17,330 nt of DNA from the NCBI GenBank assembly GCA_034437275.1, contig DAOTUD010000160.1, forward strand, positions 1-17,330. Reading direction: 5' to 3'. The notes below the pieces were generated by a model. It was not told the DNA's origin, ran no database searches, and saw only the letters and a program-made list of their open reading frames with translations. The first letter of the stretch is position 1. The number at the start of each line of letters is the position of its first letter. This DNA comes from TC-15 sp034437275 (lineage in GTDB: Bacteria; Chloroflexota; Anaerolineae; Aggregatilineales; Aggregatilineaceae). The position numbers and the translations under genes were made by a program. Below, piece by piece: positions 15,322 through 17,330 of this stretch.

Positions 15322-16653
15322 ATGCTCATTGACATCACACCAGACACGCTGCCCCGAATCAAGAACCCTGCTTTGGCTGCCTATGCCACCATGTACCTCG
15401 ATATCTATGCAGATTTTATGCAGCAAGTTCGAGGCCTGGGCATCAGCATCGCAGCCCAGGATGACAGTGATGAAGTTGCGGCCAAACGAAAGGCGCTCAA
15501 AGAACGCGGCGCGATATTCCGCAACGCCGACAAAAGCATCTACATTAACAGTATATCGCCGGCGTGTATCGTCTGCCGCGATAGTGTAGGCAGCGAGACG
15601 TTTTTCGTCTCGCTCAAGTGCCATCGCGACTGTTATTTCTGCTTCAACCCCAACCAGGAAAATTACGATTACTACCAGCATCACAAACGCGATATCATCC
15701 GCGAGCTTGACCAGATTTATGAGAACCACCGGCGATTGACCCATCTCGCGGTAACCGGCGGCGAGCCACTGCTGCATAAGTCCGACGTGATCACTTTCTT
15801 CGAACATGCAGGCCACCAGCACCCGAACATCCACAAACGCCTGTATACCTGCGGCGACCACACCGACGATGAAACCCTCGCTGCGTTGCAAGCAGCGGGC
15901 CTCGAAGAAATCCGCTTCAGCATCCGCATGTACGATCTGGAGGCGGGACACCGCCACACCCTGGACCGCATCCGCCGCGCCGTCGATTTCATCCCCTCCG
16001 TGATGGTCGAAATGCCGGTACAGCCCGATAAGCTGCCCGAACTGTGTGATCTTTTGTGCGAACTGGACGCGATCGGGATTTCGAGCATCAACCTGTTGGA
16101 GTTTTGCTACCCGTTGGTAGACCCGGAGCCGTTCAATGAGCGGGGCTATGCGATCAAACCACGCCCATATAAAGTGTTGTACAACTACTGGTATGCCAGC
16201 GGTCTGCCCATTGCCGGCAGCGAGCTGGCGTCTCTTGACCTGCTGGACTTTGCGTTGGACCAGGGGCTCCGGATGGGTGTGCACTACTGCTCGCTGGAAA
16301 ATAAGTTCACCGCGCAGCTATATAACCAGAATTTCAATCAGCCGGTTCCGGGATACTTGCGCTTTTCGGAACAGGATTTTTTCTACAAATCCGCCAAAGC
16401 ATTCGGTGATGACGTCCAACCTGTGCTGCAACGTCTCAAGCGAAAAGGCTGTGAAGACTATGTCCTCCACACGGAGCAGGACATCCTGGAATTCCATGTG
16501 GATTGCATCCCTCTGCTGGCCGAACTCGACATTGAGCTTGGCATATCGACTCAGGTCGTCGAAACGCGGGGCAGCGAACGCTACCTTCGTGAGCTCAAAG
16601 TCGACTTGACATACCCGCAGCAGTACCGTCGTGATCAGACGGCATCGGAATGA
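15322..16653 (+). CDS. Radical SAM protein of unknown function linked to the dms operon
   Basis: A 443-aa cytoplasmic protein. The radical SAM [4Fe-4S] motif is C100-HRD-C104-YF-C107 (SLKCHRDCYFCFNPNQ), followed by the SAM-contacting LAVTGGEPLL (146-150) and the strand RFSIRMYD. Before the core, PACIVCRDSVGSET has C82xxC85, and after it VHYCSLENK has C323; these could bind a second cluster, but this is inferred. A C-terminal region of about 100 residues (SEQDFFYKSAKAFGDDV to LRELKVDLTYPQ) is not recognised. The gene starts 74 nt after dmsC, on the same strand. It might modify or mature the reductase, its cofactor, the quinone or a peptide. I do not recognise a named subfamily. The ATG at 15322 has no strong Shine-Dalgarno, so expression may depend on the operon. 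Confidence 0.85.
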   Translation: MLIDITPDTLPRIKNPALAAYATMYLDIYADFMQQVRGLGISIAAQDDSDEVAAKRKALKERGAIFRNADKSIYINSISPACIVCRDSVGSETFFVSLKCHRDCYFCFNPNQENYDYYQHHKRDIIRELDQIYENHRRLTHLAVTGGEPLLHKSDVITFFEHAGHQHPNIHKRLYTCGDHTDDETLAALQAAGLEEIRFSIRMYDLEAGHRHTLDRIRRAVDFIPSVMVEMPVQPDKLPELCDLLCELDAIGISSINLLEFCYPLVDPEPFNERGYAIKPRPYKVLYNYWYASGLPIAGSELASLDLLDFALDQGLRMGVHYCSLENKFTAQLYNQNFNQPVPGYLRFSEQDFFYKSAKAFGDDVQPVLQRLKRKGCEDYVLHTEQDILEFHVDCIPLLAELDIELGISTQVVETRGSERYLRELKVDLTYPQQYRRDQTASE

Positions 16654-16678
16654 CCAACCAGAACGTGCACCTATATAA

Positions 16679-16915
16679 CAAGCACTAGACGCCAAGACAA
16701 AATCACTGGCTGAGCAGCAAGTTACCTTTTATATCGATAAACCTGCGTTGCTTCAGCCGTTTAACTGGAAAAAAGGAAAGGTGCGTTTTGTTTCTGTTGG
16801 CGGGCATTGGATTGGACTGAACAAACCCTGGTATCCGATGGCGCTTCCCAACCAGCGCCTGCTGCCGCAATGCCACAACCCCAGACGCAGCAAAAAAACT
16901 ACAGCGGCAAAATAA
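16679..16915 (+). pseudogene. Remnant of an unidentified gene (78 codons, no start)
   Basis: A frame open from just after a TAA (16676-16678) to a TAA at 16913-16915. It has protein-like composition: EQQVTFYIDKPALLQPFNW, KVRFVSVGGHWIGLNKPWY and a basic tail RRSKKTTAAK. There is no ATG before residue 53 and no ribosome-binding site, so it looks like the 3' end of a lost gene. It faintly resembles the beta-barrel tail of DDE transposases, a weak guess. It ends beside the transposase fragment. Confidence 0.4.
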
Positions 16916-16917
16916 AC

Positions 16918-17160
16918 GATTCATGCTTGGGCAGTGCCCATCCCTCTTCGGATTCCGGTCGGTATGGCTTGTGATGACGCGGGCAGTTCGTGTTCTGACA
17001 ACGCCGTACTTTCAGTCTGAGGCGCACCACTTCCGTCATGGTCACAGGGTGCGGTAGTTTTCGTAATCGATCCACATTGGTTCCCCGCAATGGGGACAGT
17101 CTTGCTCGATACAATCGAGCACAACGCTGCGCGTCGGTTGGGGTTTGGCGGTATTGCATG
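16918..17160 (-). pseudogene. Frameshifted, truncated zinc-knuckle transposase N-terminus
   Basis: One frame gives LDCIEQDCPHCGEPMWIDYE and stops at 17042. The next frame continues as VTMTEVVRLRLKVRRC, then QNTNCPRHHKPYRP and EEGWALPKHE. Together they form a typical transposase N-terminus with CxxC-type zinc knuckles. They are joined by a one-base shift near 17043-17050 (CGCACCCTGTGACC), with homology ending abruptly after PKHE at about 16918. It is therefore a dead fragment. The original family is not determined. Confidence 0.65.
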
Positions 17161-17208
17161 CCTTCTTCAAATCCGTTTGCCTCAGATTACCCCATTTGCT
17201 TTGCCTAG

Positions 17209-17230
17209 TACAGTGAGGCTCAAATGAGCC
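17209..17230. repeat. Putative terminus of an IS630-family element with TA target
   Basis: TA (17209-17210) is followed by CAGTGAGGCTCAAATGAGCC, which contains the dyad GGCTCA-AA-TGAGCC. IS630/Tc1-type elements insert at TA and often begin with CAGTG-like ends. The position just beyond the transposase 3' end fits an element end. Confidence 0.5.
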
Positions 17231-17235
17231 AATGG

Positions 17236-17330
17236 TTAAGCGGCAAGCGCCTTGCCTTGATAAGTCCAACGGAAAGGCTTTGCCATCGTGCGATTGAAAT
17301 ACTCGATAAACGCCAGCACTTTTGCTTTAA
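17236..17330 (-). CDS. IS630-family transposase, C-terminal end only (cut by window edge)
   Basis: Thirty residues are visible: KVLAFIEYFNRTMAKPFRW, then TYQGKALAA and a TAA stop (17238-17236). The FIEYFNRTxAKPFRWTYxGK pattern is the characteristic C-terminus of IS630-family DDE transposases. It precedes the putative element end by 6-25 bp. Whether the rest is intact lies outside the window. Confidence 0.75.
   Translation of the reverse strand, partial: KAKVLAFIEYFNRTMAKPFRWTYQGKALAA

Noticed and set aside
16703..16924. A 73-aa minus-strand ORF
   Set aside because: No domain, and it is opposite a more protein-like plus-strand remnant frame. The minus-strand transposase homology already ends at about 16918.
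17042..17055. Programmed ribosomal frameshift in the zinc-knuckle transposase
   Set aside because: No slippery heptamer was found at the shift, and the gene is also truncated, so a disabling one-base deletion is simpler.

Overview
The window looks like a chromosomal segment of a GC-rich Chloroflexota bacterium, probably of the Anaerolineae type. This is inferred from protein style, not proven: a TPR protein with a long acidic tail and a C-terminal membrane anchor, a receiver-plus-roadblock protein, and an FTHFS resembling eukaryotic C1-THF synthase. The left two thirds are read mostly on the minus strand and the right third on the plus strand.

Left region (1-3300). A nitrilase-superfamily amidohydrolase runs off the left edge. 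Next comes a two-gene minus-strand operon: a redoxin followed by a short-chain dehydrogenase, closed by a clear intrinsic terminator. The redoxin frame is interrupted by a UGA exactly where the family has its first active-site cysteine (UxxC). A perfect hairpin with an AGUU loop starts 25 nt after it, so I read the two half-ORFs as one 157-aa selenoprotein. An RluD-type pseudouridine synthase and a hot-dog thioesterase follow, divergently arranged.

Middle region (3301-10765), all minus strand. There is a translationally coupled pair of MoeA-type molybdenum-insertion genes, the second fused to a periplasmic-binding-protein-like domain. Then come formate-tetrahydrofolate ligase followed by the tail-anchored TPR protein, and a degenerate receiver/roadblock protein. 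Intrinsic terminators separate these units.

Right region (10766-17330), plus strand. A 520-bp noncoding stretch with several strong inverted repeats precedes a DmsABC-type operon: a Tat-exported, probably Ser-ligated molybdopterin enzyme, a four-[4Fe-4S] electron-transfer subunit and a membrane anchor. A radical SAM enzyme of unknown function follows. The cluster ends in a graveyard of insertion-sequence remnants: an unidentified ORF remnant, a frameshifted zinc-knuckle transposase and the end of an IS630-family element.

Functional reading (inference): the two MoeA proteins could supply Mo or W cofactor to the DmsABC-like reductase. That enzyme would reduce an S- or N-oxide outside the membrane with electrons from quinol. 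The Sec redoxin would contribute peroxide or thiol-redox defence and requires a Sec-decoding (selA/B/C/D) system elsewhere in the genome.
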